Source: Aliiroseovarius zhejiangensis (GTDB lineage Bacteria > Pseudomonadota > Alphaproteobacteria > Rhodobacterales > Rhodobacteraceae). From it: a stretch of DNA of 64,000 nt. The notes beneath the pieces were generated by a model. That model made no database searches, was not told where the DNA came from, and worked only from the letters and a program-made list of their open reading frames with translations. The stretch lies in NCBI RefSeq assembly GCF_014656375.1, contig NZ_BNCH01000001.1:434001-498000 (forward strand), in the 5' to 3' direction. This document shows positions 26,081 through 35,438 of this stretch, in pieces; the stretch's first letter is position 1; each line of letters starts with the position of its first letter. The translations under genes and the position numbers were made by a program.

Positions 26081-27853
26081 ATGAAGATGACCACCGAAGA
26101 AGCCTTTGTAAAAACGCTTCAACTGCACGGAATCGAACATGCGTTCGGCATCATTGGCTCGGCCTTCATGCCGATTTCCGACAACTTCCCCGCCGCGGGC
26201 ATCACTTTCTGGGACTGCGCCCACGAAGGGTCGGGCGGGATGATGGCCGATGGATACACCCGCGCCACTGGCAAGATGTCGATGATGATCGCGCAGAACG
26301 GCCCCGGCATCGCGAATTTCGTGACTGCCGTGAAAACCGCCTATTGGAACCACTCGCCCCTTCTGCTGGTGACACCGCAAGCAGCCAACAAGACCATTGG
26401 CCAAGGCGGGTTTCAGGAGATCGAGCAAATGAACATGTTTGCCGATTGCGTGGCCTATCAGGAAGAGGTCCGCGACCCGTCGCGCATCGCGGAAGTGCTG
26501 AATCGGGTGATCCTGAATGCCAAGCGGGCCTGCGCGCCGGCCCAGATCAACATTCCGCGCGATTACTGGACGCAGGTGATCGACATCGAACTCCCCGAAA
26601 TCGTGACCTTCGAGCGTCCGGCAGGCGGCGAGCAGGCGTTGTCCCAGGCCGCCGATCTTCTGTCCCATGCGAAATTTCCGGTGATCCTGAACGGGGCAGG
26701 TGTCGTGCTGGGCGGAGCAATCGAAGAATCAATGGAACTGGCCGAGCGGCTCGATGCGCCTGTCTGCGTGGGGTATCAGCACAACGACGCCTTCCCGGGC
26801 AGCCATCCTCTGTTCGCGGGACCTTTGGGCTACAACGGCAGCAAGGCCGCGATGGAGCTGATCCAGAAAGCCGATGTGGTGCTGGCGCTTGGTACGCGGC
26901 TCAACCCGTTCTCGACCCTGCCGGGTTACGGGCTGGATTACTGGCCGAAAGACGCCAGGATCATTCAGGTTGATATCAATCCCGACCGGATCGGCCTGAC
27001 CAAGACAATCAGCGTGGGGATCGTGGGCGATGCCAAGAAAGTGGCGGCGACGCTGCTGCATAAACTGTCGGCGGATGCAGGTGAAGCGGGTCGCGAAGAG
27101 CGCAAGTCGACCATCGCCCAGACCAAATCCGCCTGGGCACAGCAATTGTCGTCGATGGATCACGAGGACGATGACCCCGGCACCACCTGGAACGAGCGCG
27201 CGCGCGATGCAAAACCCGACTGGATGAGCCCGCGCATGGCGTGGCGCGCCATTCAGGCCGCCCTTCCGAAAGAGGCGATCATCTCGTCCGACATCGGCAA
27301 CAACTGCGCCATCGGCAACGCTTATCCAACGTTCGAGGCGGGTCGGAAATACCTTGCACCCGGCCTGTTTGGACCCTGCGGTTACGGCCTGCCTGCTGTC
27401 GTGGGGGCCAAGATCGGTTGTCCGGACACGCCTGTGGTGGGGTTCTCGGGTGATGGGGCCTTCGGCATCGCCGTCACCGAACTGACCGCGATCGGACGCG
27501 AAGAATGGCCCGCCATCACCCAGATCGTGTTCCGCAATTATCAATGGGGCGCCGAGAAGCGCAACTCGACCTTGTGGTATGACGACAATTTCGTCGGGAC
27601 CGAGCTGGACACCCAGGTCAGCTATGCGGGCATCGCCAAGGCGTGTGGCCTGCAAGGCGTCGTGGCGCGGACCATGGACGAACTGACCGCCGCCCTGGAC
27701 CAAGCGATCAAGGATCAGAAAGAGGGCAAGACCACCATCATCGAAGCGATGATCAACCAGGAACTTGGTGAACCGTTTCGCCGCGATGCGATGAAAAAGC
27801 CCGTGGTTGTCGCCGGGATCAGCAAGGATGACATGCGCCCGCAAAAGGTTTGA
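26081..27853 (+). CDS. xsc: Sulfoacetaldehyde acetyltransferase
   Basis: A 590-residue ThDP enzyme converting sulfoacetaldehyde and phosphate to acetyl phosphate and sulfite. The catalytic Glu-49 lies in CAHEGSGGMMADGYTRA. The cofactor motif begins GDGAFGIAVTEL (Gly-457) and ends FRNYQWGAEKRN. The length and these segments fit the Xsc subgroup rather than acetolactate synthase. GGGAGAG precedes the ATG. A pta gene follows after 57 bases, completing the route to acetyl-CoA. A weaker TauR-like repeat (CTGGCCCTAT, 25973-25982) lies upstream. No sulfite dehydrogenase or exporter is in the window. Confidence 0.95.
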   Translation: MKMTTEEAFVKTLQLHGIEHAFGIIGSAFMPISDNFPAAGITFWDCAHEGSGGMMADGYTRATGKMSMMIAQNGPGIANFVTAVKTAYWNHSPLLLVTPQAANKTIGQGGFQEIEQMNMFADCVAYQEEVRDPSRIAEVLNRVILNAKRACAPAQINIPRDYWTQVIDIELPEIVTFERPAGGEQALSQAADLLSHAKFPVILNGAGVVLGGAIEESMELAERLDAPVCVGYQHNDAFPGSHPLFAGPLGYNGSKAAMELIQKADVVLALGTRLNPFSTLPGYGLDYWPKDARIIQVDINPDRIGLTKTISVGIVGDAKKVAATLLHKLSADAGEAGREERKSTIAQTKSAWAQQLSSMDHEDDDPGTTWNERARDAKPDWMSPRMAWRAIQAALPKEAIISSDIGNNCAIGNAYPTFEAGRKYLAPGLFGPCGYGLPAVVGAKIGCPDTPVVGFSGDGAFGIAVTELTAIGREEWPAITQIVFRNYQWGAEKRNSTLWYDDNFVGTELDTQVSYAGIAKACGLQGVVARTMDELTAALDQAIKDQKEGKTTIIEAMINQELGEPFRRDAMKKPVVVAGISKDDMRPQKV

Positions 27854-27910
27854 CGTTCCGGCCGGACTTCATGGTGAGGTCCGGCCAAGCATGACGAAAG
27901 GCTCGCCCTG

Positions 27911-28915
27911 ATGAAGCCGCTGGAAACGCTTCTGCGCAACGCCGCAAGATCCAATCACAGGATCATGCTGTCCGAAGGCAACGCGCTGCGGGTGGTGCAG
28001 GCTGCGCATGACGCGGCCTCGCAAGGCATTGCACAGGTCGGGCTTGTGGGAAACCTGTCAGAGATCAACAGCACTTTCGACAGGCTTGGTCTGAAATGCA
28101 TCGACGGGATCACGCTTCACGAGCCTGCGACCTCGCCACATCTGAAGGAACTCGCGGCGCTCTATCACGAACTTCGCAAGCATAAAGGCGTCACACAAAG
28201 CCAGGCCGAGGTTGCGGCGCTGAACCCCCATGTGTTCGCGGCCTTGATGGTAAAGGCAGGGCACGCGGATGGCACGGTCGGCGGCGCCATCGCCACCACC
28301 GCCGAGATCGTGCGCACCGCCCTTCAGGTCATCGGCCCGAAACCTGATACAAAACTGGTGTCGAGCTTTTTTCTGATGCTGTTTTGCGAGGTGCACCACG
28401 CCCGCAAGGGCGCGATGATCTTTGCCGATAGCGGGCTGGTGGTGGACCCGACGGCCGAGGAAATGGCGCAGATCGCGCTGTCTTCGGCGGACTCGTTCAT
28501 CACCCTAACGGGCGAGGTGCCGCGCGTGGCGATGCTGTCCTTCTCGACCCGCGGCAGTTCGGAACACCACTCGGTCTCCAAGGTCGTCACCGCGACACAG
28601 TTGGCGAAACAGCGTGCACCCGATCTGTTGATTGACGGTGAGTTGCAGTTCGACGCCGCCTTCGTGCCGGATGTGGCCGCCCGAAAGGCCGAGGGCAGCC
28701 CGTTGGAGGGTGTTGCCAACGTGTTCATATTCCCCAACCTGGAAAGCGGCAACATCGCCTACAAGATCGCCCAGCGCGTGGGCGGGGCCACGGCCATCGG
28801 CCCCGTGCTTCAGGGGTTGTCCAAGCCTGCCAACGATCTGTCACGCGGCTGCACGGCCGAAGATATTCTGCACATGATCGCCGTGACGGCCGCGCAAGCC
28901 AGCGCCAACGCCTAG
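27911..28915 (+). CDS. pta: Phosphate acetyltransferase
   Basis: A 334-residue Pta converting the acetyl phosphate from Xsc into acetyl-CoA. Signature elements are MLSEGNALRVVQAA at the start, AGHADGTVGGAI, SFFLMLF, MLSFSTRGSSEH, and the C-terminal NIAYKIAQRVGGATAIGPVLQG. It is the single-domain form lacking the N-terminal P-loop domain of long Pta proteins. It follows xsc on the same strand. Its TAG stop overlaps the TAG stop of the opposite Pta-like gene through one CTAG. Confidence 0.93.
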   Translation: MKPLETLLRNAARSNHRIMLSEGNALRVVQAAHDAASQGIAQVGLVGNLSEINSTFDRLGLKCIDGITLHEPATSPHLKELAALYHELRKHKGVTQSQAEVAALNPHVFAALMVKAGHADGTVGGAIATTAEIVRTALQVIGPKPDTKLVSSFFLMLFCEVHHARKGAMIFADSGLVVDPTAEEMAQIALSSADSFITLTGEVPRVAMLSFSTRGSSEHHSVSKVVTATQLAKQRAPDLLIDGELQFDAAFVPDVAARKAEGSPLEGVANVFIFPNLESGNIAYKIAQRVGGATAIGPVLQGLSKPANDLSRGCTAEDILHMIAVTAAQASANA

Positions 28916-29784
28916 CTGGCCCGCGCCATCCGATCTGCCGCGATCGCCAGCACCGTGCTGGCCACGATGTCATCGACTGTCGCGCCGCGCGACAGATCGC
29001 AAACCGGGCGCTTGAACCCTTGCAGGATCGGCCCGTAGGCGCGTGCGCCGGCCAGTTCGACCATCAGCTTATAGGCGATATTGCCGGCATCCAGGTTTGG
29101 AAACACCAACACATTGGCATCCCCCTGCCCGGCACTGCCTTTTTGCGCGGCAATGGCGCGGTTCAGGGCGGCGTCCGCCTGCACGGGACCGGGAAATCCC
29201 GAAAGCTCTGCGGCGCTGGCAACCTTATCGACGGACGGGCCTCTGCCGGATTGCCCGGTTGAATAAGACAGCAGCGCCACCCGTCCCGCACCCAAAAGCC
29301 GCGACGCTGACAGGTGCGAGCTTCTTGCAATATCAGTCAGTTGCGCGGCGTCTGGCTCCACCGTCACGGCGCAATCGGCAAAAATCATCTCGCGCCCGTC
29401 CGGCAAGACCATCAAGAAAAAGCTCGATGGCGTTGTGGTGCCCTCCTCCAGCCCGATCACCATCGACGCCGCCTCGATCACTCGGCGCGAGGGAGCAAGG
29501 GCACCTGCGACCAGAATGTCCGCCTCGCCGGTGGCCACCATGGCCGCCGCCTGCATCAAGGGTCGCTGCAGCATCCGGGCGGCAATGCTGTCTCGCATCG
29601 GGCGCGCTGTCATCAGCGCCTTCACATGATGCGCCTTCGACTGGGAAAGCGGCACCGGCACAGCCAGTCCTTCGCGTTGCAACCTGTCCGCCGCAGCCGC
29701 GATGCGCGCATCATCATTTTCAGGCATTATGACCTTTGCCCGCGCGGTCCGGGCGATCTGAATGGCGCGATCAAGGGCGGGCAT
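28912..29784 (-). CDS. Second phosphate acetyl/butyryltransferase-family protein
   Basis: A 290-residue paralogue of the convergent pta. It retains VIMPENDDARIAAAADRL at the start, TTTPSSFFLMVLPDG, VALLSYSTGQSG and NIAYKLMVELAGARAYGPILQGFKRPV. It appears to have the full fold but with a variant N-terminal half (an ATGEADILVAGA segment instead of the HADGTVGGAI of pta). AGAAGGA six bases upstream fixes the ATG at 29784. It could act on another acyl phosphate, back up Pta, or be diverging. It ends head-on with pta and precedes znuB by unrelated orientation. Confidence 0.85.
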   Translation of the reverse strand: MPALDRAIQIARTARAKVIMPENDDARIAAAADRLQREGLAVPVPLSQSKAHHVKALMTARPMRDSIAARMLQRPLMQAAAMVATGEADILVAGALAPSRRVIEAASMVIGLEEGTTTPSSFFLMVLPDGREMIFADCAVTVEPDAAQLTDIARSSHLSASRLLGAGRVALLSYSTGQSGRGPSVDKVASAAELSGFPGPVQADAALNRAIAAQKGSAGQGDANVLVFPNLDAGNIAYKLMVELAGARAYGPILQGFKRPVCDLSRGATVDDIVASTVLAIAADRMARAS

Positions 29785-29804
29785 GTCGGGTCCTTCTGGC
29801 ACGG

Positions 29805-30596
29805 TCAGGCTTCTCGGACAGTGCTGTACCCTGTCAGCACCAGATAGATCAACGCCGCCGCCACGATGATCGACGGACCGGCGGGCGTGTCATATTGCAA
29901 CGATCCCCACAATCCGGCCAGGCTGGCACCCCACCCGATCAGAACCGCCGTCACTGCCATGGCGACCGGGCTGGATGACACGAGCCGGGCCGCAGCCGCT
30001 GGAATGATCAGCAAGGCCGAGATCAGAAGCGCCCCGACCACCTTCAAAGACACTGCGACCACGATGGCGAGCGACAGGGTCAGCACGATCCCCTCGCGCG
30101 TCGGATTGATGCCCGAGGCCGCCGCCAGATCCGGGCTGAGTGTCGACAGAAGCAGACGTGACCAGCGCCAGGCGATCAGCCCGGCAATCGCCAGCGCGCC
30201 GCCCCAGACCAGCACCAGATCGCCGCGCGTCACCGCCAGAATATCGCCAAACAGAAAGGCGGACAGGTCCACCCGCACACCGGGCGCGAAGGAAATGGCG
30301 ACCAGCCCCGCTGACAGGGCCGAATAGGACAGAACCCCAAGCCCGGTATCTGGCGACTGTCCGCGGGCCGACATCCAGCTGATCGCCAGCGCCATGGCAA
30401 GCGCAATCACCAACGTGCCCAGCCAGATCGGCAGAGCCATCAAAAGCGCCAGCGCCACGCCCAGGATCGCCGCATGTGCCGTTGCGTCCCCGAAATAGGC
30501 CATCCGCCGCCAAACAACGAACGATCCCAGGGGCCCTGTGGCAATCGACACGCCGATCCCAGCCAGAGCCGCGCGCAACAGGAAATCATCCAGCAT
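29805..30596 (-). CDS. znuB: Zinc ABC transporter permease
   Basis: A 263-residue inner-membrane permease with about eight hydrophobic helices. MLDDFLLRAALAGIGVSIATG is the typical ZnuB start, and GDATAHAAILGVALA and LKVVGALLISALLIIPAAAARL are the conserved coupling and pore segments. The start at 30596 overlaps the end of znuC by 11 bases. It forms the membrane part of high-affinity zinc uptake together with ZnuC and the divergently encoded ZnuA. Confidence 0.93.
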   Translation of the reverse strand: MLDDFLLRAALAGIGVSIATGPLGSFVVWRRMAYFGDATAHAAILGVALALLMALPIWLGTLVIALAMALAISWMSARGQSPDTGLGVLSYSALSAGLVAISFAPGVRVDLSAFLFGDILAVTRGDLVLVWGGALAIAGLIAWRWSRLLLSTLSPDLAAASGINPTREGIVLTLSLAIVVAVSLKVVGALLISALLIIPAAAARLVSSSPVAMAVTAVLIGWGASLAGLWGSLQYDTPAGPSIIVAAALIYLVLTGYSTVREA

Positions 30597-31341
30597 GCGC
30601 GATATCCTTTTTGGCAGCATGATCATGGTCGCAATCGTGATGCGCGTGATCATGTTCGTGTTGATAAAGCGCCAGCGCACCCTGTGTGCCTTGCCCAAAC
30701 AGCGCCCGGTATTCCGGCGCGTCCCGCACCACATGCGGGGTGCCTTCGCAACAGACATGACCGTTCAGGCAAATCACCCTGTCCGAGGCGCTCATCACCA
30801 CATGCAGGTCATGGGACACCATCAGGACCGCAACCCCCATTTCGCGGCGCACGGCTTCGATCAAGCGGTAAAACGCGGCCTCGCCATTCTGATCCAACCC
30901 TTGCGTCGGCTCGTCCAGCACCAGCAGGTCGGGCCTGGCCAGCAATGCACGTGCCAGCAACACGCGCTGGAACTGCCCGCCCGACAACTCGGCGACCTGT
31001 TGACGGGCGATGTCGGGCACGCCGACGCGACGTAAAACCTCGGCCTGTTTGGCGGGGCTGTGACGGGTGGGTAGGTTCAGAAAACAGGACACCGGCATCG
31101 GCAGGCTGCGATCCAGTGCCAGTTTCTGCGGCACATAACCGACCACAAGACCCGGTTTTCTGCTGATCTGCCCCGACACACGCAACATTCCCAGCAAGGC
31201 GCGCAGCAAGGTGGATTTGCCCGACCCGTTGGGGCCGACAATCGTGACGATCTCGCCAGGGTCGATCGAGATATTGACGCCGCGCAGAACCTGCCGTCGC
31301 CCATGCGACACCGAAAGATCCCGGGCGGTGATCAAGCTCAT
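30586..31341 (-). CDS. znuC: Zinc ABC transporter ATP-binding protein
   Basis: A 251-residue ATPase with Walker A GPNGSGKST, signature ELSGGQFQRVLLARAL and Walker B LLVLDEPTQGLD. The C-terminal 25 residues form a His/Asp tail (EHDHAHHDCDHDHA), which could bind zinc in the cytoplasm. Its ATG overlaps the zur stop by four bases, and its own end overlaps znuB, so zur-znuC-znuB are one transcription unit. Confidence 0.94.
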   Translation of the reverse strand: MSLITARDLSVSHGRRQVLRGVNISIDPGEIVTIVGPNGSGKSTLLRALLGMLRVSGQISRKPGLVVGYVPQKLALDRSLPMPVSCFLNLPTRHSPAKQAEVLRRVGVPDIARQQVAELSGGQFQRVLLARALLARPDLLVLDEPTQGLDQNGEAAFYRLIEAVRREMGVAVLMVSHDLHVVMSASDRVICLNGHVCCEGTPHVVRDAPEYRALFGQGTQGALALYQHEHDHAHHDCDHDHAAKKDIAHAG

Positions 31342-31832
31342 GCCGCCGCCTCGCCCGCGCAGGTGGGGCACAGACCCAGCGCCTCGATATTGCTGCGTTC
31401 GACGGTGAACCCGAGGTCATTTGCAATGCGATCAACTTCTTCCCGAACAGATTGTCCGGGCGTTTCCGCAACCGCCTTGCACGCCTTGCAAATCAAGAAC
31501 ACCGGCGCGTGATCGCTGCCCGGGGATGAACAGGCGGCGAAGGCGTTCAACCGGCGGATACGATGGACAAAGCCTTGATCCACAAGGAATTCCAATGCGC
31601 GATAAGCGACCGGAGGTTGGCTTCCGAACCCCTCGGCGGACAAACGCTCCAAAACGTCATAGGCCCCCATCGCCCGGTGTTCTTCCAGCAAGATTTCCAG
31701 CACACGTTTTCGGACGGGCGTCAGACGCGCGCCGCTTTCGCGGCATATCTCCTGCGCGCGCGACAGAGCATCATGGGTGCAGGCTTCGTGGTCATGGGAC
31801 TGAAAGGCGCAGGAGGGATCGTGATCATTCAT
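31338..31832 (-). CDS. zur: Zinc uptake regulator Zur (Fur family)
   Basis: A 164-residue Fur-family repressor that blocks zinc-uptake genes when zinc is replete. The winged helix contains GARLTPVRKRVLEILLEE and PPVAYRALEFLVDQGFVHRI. The structural zinc site is given by CKAC and CPTC. A His/Cys-rich N-terminus (SHDHEACTHD) precedes the fold. Being first in the znuCB operon and divergent from znuA makes Zur more likely than Fur. Two zinc-box-like sequences lie between the divergent units, implying autoregulation. Confidence 0.93.
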   Translation of the reverse strand: MNDHDPSCAFQSHDHEACTHDALSRAQEICRESGARLTPVRKRVLEILLEEHRAMGAYDVLERLSAEGFGSQPPVAYRALEFLVDQGFVHRIRRLNAFAACSSPGSDHAPVFLICKACKAVAETPGQSVREEVDRIANDLGFTVERSNIEALGLCPTCAGEAAA

Positions 31833-31852
31833 TCGGGTTTGACATCTCGGTT

Positions 31853-31891
31853 ATGTAATATTATCACTCTCAAAATGGTATAACATTACAC
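31853..31891. promoter_or_regulatory. Two candidate Zur boxes between zur and znuA
   Basis: ATGTAATATTATCAC (31853-31867) and GTATAACATTAC (31878-31889) both resemble the alphaproteobacterial Zur element with GTAAT and ATTAC arms around an AT core. They occupy the only 79-base promoter region shared by zur-znuCB and znuA. Confidence 0.65.
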
Positions 31892-31911
31892 TCACCATCT
31901 CAAGGCCGAAC

Positions 31912-32841
31912 ATGCACCGCTTTACCCTTCCTGCGCTTTTTCTGTCTGCCACCCCGCTTGCCGCTGATCCGCCGCGCGTCGTGACAGATATTGCCCCCGT
32001 TCATTCACTGGTCGCGACCGTGATGGGCGATCTGGCCCAGCCGGAGCTTTTGCTGCCCCAAGGCGCAGACCCGCACGCCTTTCAAATGCGTCCCTCGCAG
32101 ATGCGCGCGCTGTCACAGGCGGATCTGGTGTTCTGGGTCGGTGCCGAGTTGACCCCCTGGCTGGAACGCGCCTTGCCCGGCGACGGCACATCCCGCACGG
32201 TCGCGCTTCTGGACCTGCCCAGCACCCATCTGCGCGAAGCCAGCCACAGCCATGATGCGCATGACGACCACAGCGATCACGATGATCACGAGAAGGATGA
32301 TTCCCATGACGGACACGCGCATGACCCGCATGCGTGGCTGTCACCGGAAAACGGGGCGGTCTGGTTGACCGAAATCGCCGAGGCACTCGCCCATCATGAC
32401 CCGGAGAACGCCGAACAGTATCGTGCGAATGCCGCTGACGCACTGGCACGCTTGCAACAGATAGATACAGAAATCGCGACGCTGTTGGACCCTGTTCGGA
32501 ACCAAGGCTTTGTCGTCTTTCACGATGCCTATGGGTATTTCACCGACCATTACGGCCTGTCGTCGCTGGGGGCGGTGCGCGAAAGTGACAGCGCCCCACC
32601 CTCGGCCGCGCGTCTGGCCGAGATCGAGGAATTGTTGAACAACGGCCGGGTGGCGTGTGTGTTCGCAGAAGCGGCCGAGGGTCAAGACATGATGCGCGAT
32701 CTTGTCGATGGCACTGACATTGGCTTCGGCGTGCTGGACCCGAACGGCTCAAACCTGCCCCCCGGGCCAAACCTCTACACGGATCTGTTGCAGGGCCAAG
32801 CCGGTGCGATTGCAGAATGTCTGGGTGACTCCGCAAGCTGA
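31912..32841 (+). CDS. znuA: Zinc ABC transporter substrate-binding protein
   Basis: A 309-residue periplasmic zinc-binding protein. A short signal peptide (MHRFTLPALFLSATPLA) is followed by VVTDIAPVHSLVATVMGD and the first ligand in GADPHAFQMRPSQ. A His/Asp-rich loop (residues about 105-140) holds many HxH-type units, then HDPHAWLSPEN gives the second ligand His and FHDAYGYF the third. The loop is typical of ZnuA and may act as a zinc-collecting arm. It diverges from zur and ends at a strong terminator. Confidence 0.95.
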   Translation: MHRFTLPALFLSATPLAADPPRVVTDIAPVHSLVATVMGDLAQPELLLPQGADPHAFQMRPSQMRALSQADLVFWVGAELTPWLERALPGDGTSRTVALLDLPSTHLREASHSHDAHDDHSDHDDHEKDDSHDGHAHDPHAWLSPENGAVWLTEIAEALAHHDPENAEQYRANAADALARLQQIDTEIATLLDPVRNQGFVVFHDAYGYFTDHYGLSSLGAVRESDSAPPSAARLAEIEELLNNGRVACVFAEAAEGQDMMRDLVDGTDIGFGVLDPNGSNLPPGPNLYTDLLQGQAGAIAECLGDSAS

Positions 32842-32848
32842 TCACGAA

Positions 32849-32872
32849 AAAGGGCGCCAACCGGCGCCCTTT
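32849..32872. terminator. Bidirectional terminator between znuA and gcdH
   Basis: AAAGGGCGCC and GGCGCCCTTT pair perfectly around AACC. The A and T flanks would serve both convergent genes. Confidence 0.85.
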
Positions 32873-32891
32873 CCTGTTGGATCTGAGCAGT

Positions 32892-34103
32892 TCAGAAAAA
32901 CGCCTGCAACCCGGTCTGCGCACGACCGAGGATCAGCGCGTGCACGTCGTGCGTGCCTTCATAGGTGTTGACGGTTTCAAGGTTCACCATGTGGCGGATC
33001 ACGTGGAATTCCTGGCTGATCCCGTTGCCACCATGCATGTCACGGGCGTGGCGCGCGATCTCCAGCGCCTTGCCGCAATTGTTGCGCTTGATCAGGCTGA
33101 CCATTTCCGGTGCGGCCTTCGCCTCGTCCATCAAACGCCCGACACGCAGTGCAGCTTGCAGGCCCAGGGTGATCTCGGTCTGCATGTTGGCCAGCTTCAA
33201 TTGAAACAATTGCATCTGCGCCAGCGGCTTGCCGAATTGCTTGCGGTCCAGCCCGTATTGGCGCGCGGCATGCCAACAGGCTTCCGCCGCCCCCATCGCG
33301 CCCCATGCAATGCCATAACGCGCGCGGTTTAGACAGCCAAACGGCCCCTTCAACCCTTCGACATTCGGCAACAGCGCATCTTCGGACACCTCGACATTGT
33401 CCATCACGATCTCGCCTGTGATCGAGGCACGCAGGGATTGCTTGCCTTCGATCTTCGGAGCCGACAGCCCCTTCGCGCCCTTATCCAGCACGAAACCCTT
33501 GATCTTGCCGCCATGTGCATCGGATTTGGCCCAAACCACGAACACATCCGCAATCGGCGCGTTTGAAATCCACATCTTTGACCCGTTCAGCACATAGCCC
33601 CCATCGACCTTTTTCGCGGTGGTCTTCATGCTGCCGGGATCGGATCCAGCGTCGGGTTCAGTCAGACCGAAACAGCCGATCCATTCACCCGCCGCCAGTT
33701 TGGGCAGATATTTCTGGCGCTGCGCGTCGGTGCCGTAGGCATAAATCGGATACATGACCAGCGACGATTGCACCGACATCATGGAGCGATAGCCGCTGTC
33801 GACCCGCTCGACCTCGCGCGCGACTAGGCCATAGGTCACATAGCCCGCGCCAAGCCCGCCATATTCCTCGGGGATGGTGGTGCCCAACAGCCCCATCTCG
33901 CCCATCTCGGCGAAGATCGCGGGGTCGGTTTCTTCGTTCTCAAATGCATCGGTGACACGCGGCAACAGTTTCTCCTGCGCGTAGGCAAAGGCGCTGTCGC
34001 GGATCATGCGCTCGTCTTCTTCAAGCTGAGTTTCAAGCAGAAACGGGTCTTCCCAGTTGAAGCTGGACAGTTCCGGGCGGGATTGCGGGGCAAGATCGGC
34101 CAT
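32892..34103 (-). CDS. gcdH: Glutaryl-CoA dehydrogenase
   Basis: A 403-residue acyl-CoA dehydrogenase that oxidises and decarboxylates glutaryl-CoA to crotonyl-CoA. The FAD loop [17 protein letters not shown], the catalytic base Glu-382 in [17 protein letters not shown], and DMHGGNGI are present. The N-terminal [24 protein letters not shown] is characteristic of GcdH. It sits 3 bases after the gabT-like gene. A CoA transferase on the other side of the regulator could make the glutaryl-CoA, so the neighbourhood fits lysine or 5-aminovalerate catabolism. Confidence 0.93.
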   Translation of the reverse strand: MADLAPQSRPELSSFNWEDPFLLETQLEEDERMIRDSAFAYAQEKLLPRVTDAFENEETDPAIFAEMGEMGLLGTTIPEEYGGLGAGYVTYGLVAREVERVDSGYRSMMSVQSSLVMYPIYAYGTDAQRQKYLPKLAAGEWIGCFGLTEPDAGSDPGSMKTTAKKVDGGYVLNGSKMWISNAPIADVFVVWAKSDAHGGKIKGFVLDKGAKGLSAPKIEGKQSLRASITGEIVMDNVEVSEDALLPNVEGLKGPFGCLNRARYGIAWGAMGAAEACWHAARQYGLDRKQFGKPLAQMQLFQLKLANMQTEITLGLQAALRVGRLMDEAKAAPEMVSLIKRNNCGKALEIARHARDMHGGNGISQEFHVIRHMVNLETVNTYEGTHDVHALILGRAQTGLQAFF

Positions 34104-34106
34104 GTC

Positions 34107-35402
34107 TCAGGCTCCTTTCGCGTTGATGGCAGCCTCGATCGAGGCTTCAAGGATATCAAGGGCTTCGTCCAGTTGATCCATCGGAACGGTCAACGGGGGC
34201 AGAAGCCGGACGGCATTGGCGCGGGTGCCGCAGGGCAGGATGATCAGCCCGCGCGCCTCGGCCTCGGCCACGATGGCTTGGGTCAAGGCCGTGTCGGGGG
34301 CGTTGCTGTCGCGATCCGTGACCAGTTCAAAGGCTACCATCGCCCCCAATCCGCGCACGTCGCCGATGGCCTCCATCCCTTGCCGGGACGCGATGTCGGC
34401 CAGGCGGGCTATGATCTTGTCACCAATCTCGGTGGCACGGGCGCACAGGTTTTCTTCGTCGATCACGTCCAGCACCGCGTTCGACGCCGCGACCGCCAAA
34501 GGGTTGCCCGCATAGGTGCCGCCGATGCCGCCCACCGGGGCTGCGTCCACAACCTCTTTCCGGCCGGTGACGGCGGATAGCGGGAAGCCCCCCGCCAACC
34601 CCTTGGCCATGGTGACAAGATCGGCGGCCACACCTGCATGTTCAAAGGCAAACATCTTGCCGGTCCGCGCGATGCCTGCCTGTACCTCGTCCGCGATCAG
34701 GACGATGCCATGTTCATCGCAAATCTTGCGCAGGGCGCGCAGGAACTCGGGTGGAGCGATATTGAACCCCCCTTCCCCCTGCACGGGTTCGATGATCATC
34801 GCGGCGACCCGTTCCGGGTCGATCGAGCTTTTCAGCATGTTGTCCAGCACCGACAGCGATTGTTCGACCGAAACTCCGTGGAAGGCGTTCGGGAAGGGCA
34901 CATGAACGACCTCGGGCGGCATGGCACCGAACGCTTTTTTATAGGGCGTTACCTTCCCGCACAGCGCCATCCCCATCAGGGTGCGTCCATGAAAGGCGCC
35001 GGTGAAGGCGATGACACCCGACCGGCCAGTAAAGGCGCGCGCCATCTTCACGGCGTTTTCAACAGCTTCCGCGCCGGTTGTGACCAGCATGGTTTTCTTG
35101 GCAAAATCGCCCGGCGTGGCAGCGTTCAGACGTTCTGCCAGCGACACGTAACCTTCATAGGGGGCGACGTGGAAGCAGGTATGGGTGAACGCTTCGGCCT
35201 GCTGGGCCACGGCGGCCATGATCTTGGGGTGACGGTGGCCGGTGTTGTTCACAGCGATGCCCACGGCAAAGTCGATGAAACGCTTGCCGTCCACATCCCA
35301 CAGCTCGGCGTTCTGGGCGCGAGCGGCATAGATGCCACGGGTGGCAACGCCATTGGCGACGGCATCGGCACGTCGGGCTTTCAATTGTTCGGTATTCGAC
35401 AT
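34107..35402 (-). CDS. gabT: 4-aminobutyrate/5-aminovalerate aminotransferase (GabT type)
   Basis: A 431-residue class III transaminase. The PLP cup is TTGAEAVENAVK (108-119), with FTGAFHGRTLMGMAL, the Asp in IADEVQAGIARTG, and the Schiff-base Lys-267 in TMAKGLAGGFP. The sequence matches GabT-type enzymes that accept 4-aminobutyrate and often 5-aminovalerate. The ATG at 35402 is used; a GTG four codons earlier is the alternative. With gcdH and a CoA transferase next to it, 5-aminovalerate to glutarate semialdehyde is a plausible role. The matching semialdehyde dehydrogenase is not in the window. Confidence 0.88.
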   Translation of the reverse strand: MSNTEQLKARRADAVANGVATRGIYAARAQNAELWDVDGKRFIDFAVGIAVNNTGHRHPKIMAAVAQQAEAFTHTCFHVAPYEGYVSLAERLNAATPGDFAKKTMLVTTGAEAVENAVKMARAFTGRSGVIAFTGAFHGRTLMGMALCGKVTPYKKAFGAMPPEVVHVPFPNAFHGVSVEQSLSVLDNMLKSSIDPERVAAMIIEPVQGEGGFNIAPPEFLRALRKICDEHGIVLIADEVQAGIARTGKMFAFEHAGVAADLVTMAKGLAGGFPLSAVTGRKEVVDAAPVGGIGGTYAGNPLAVAASNAVLDVIDEENLCARATEIGDKIIARLADIASRQGMEAIGDVRGLGAMVAFELVTDRDSNAPDTALTQAIVAEAEARGLIILPCGTRANAVRLLPPLTVPMDQLDEALDILEASIEAAINAKGA

Positions 35403-35438
35403 GTGGTCCCCCACTGCAAAATTTGATTCCGCCCCATA

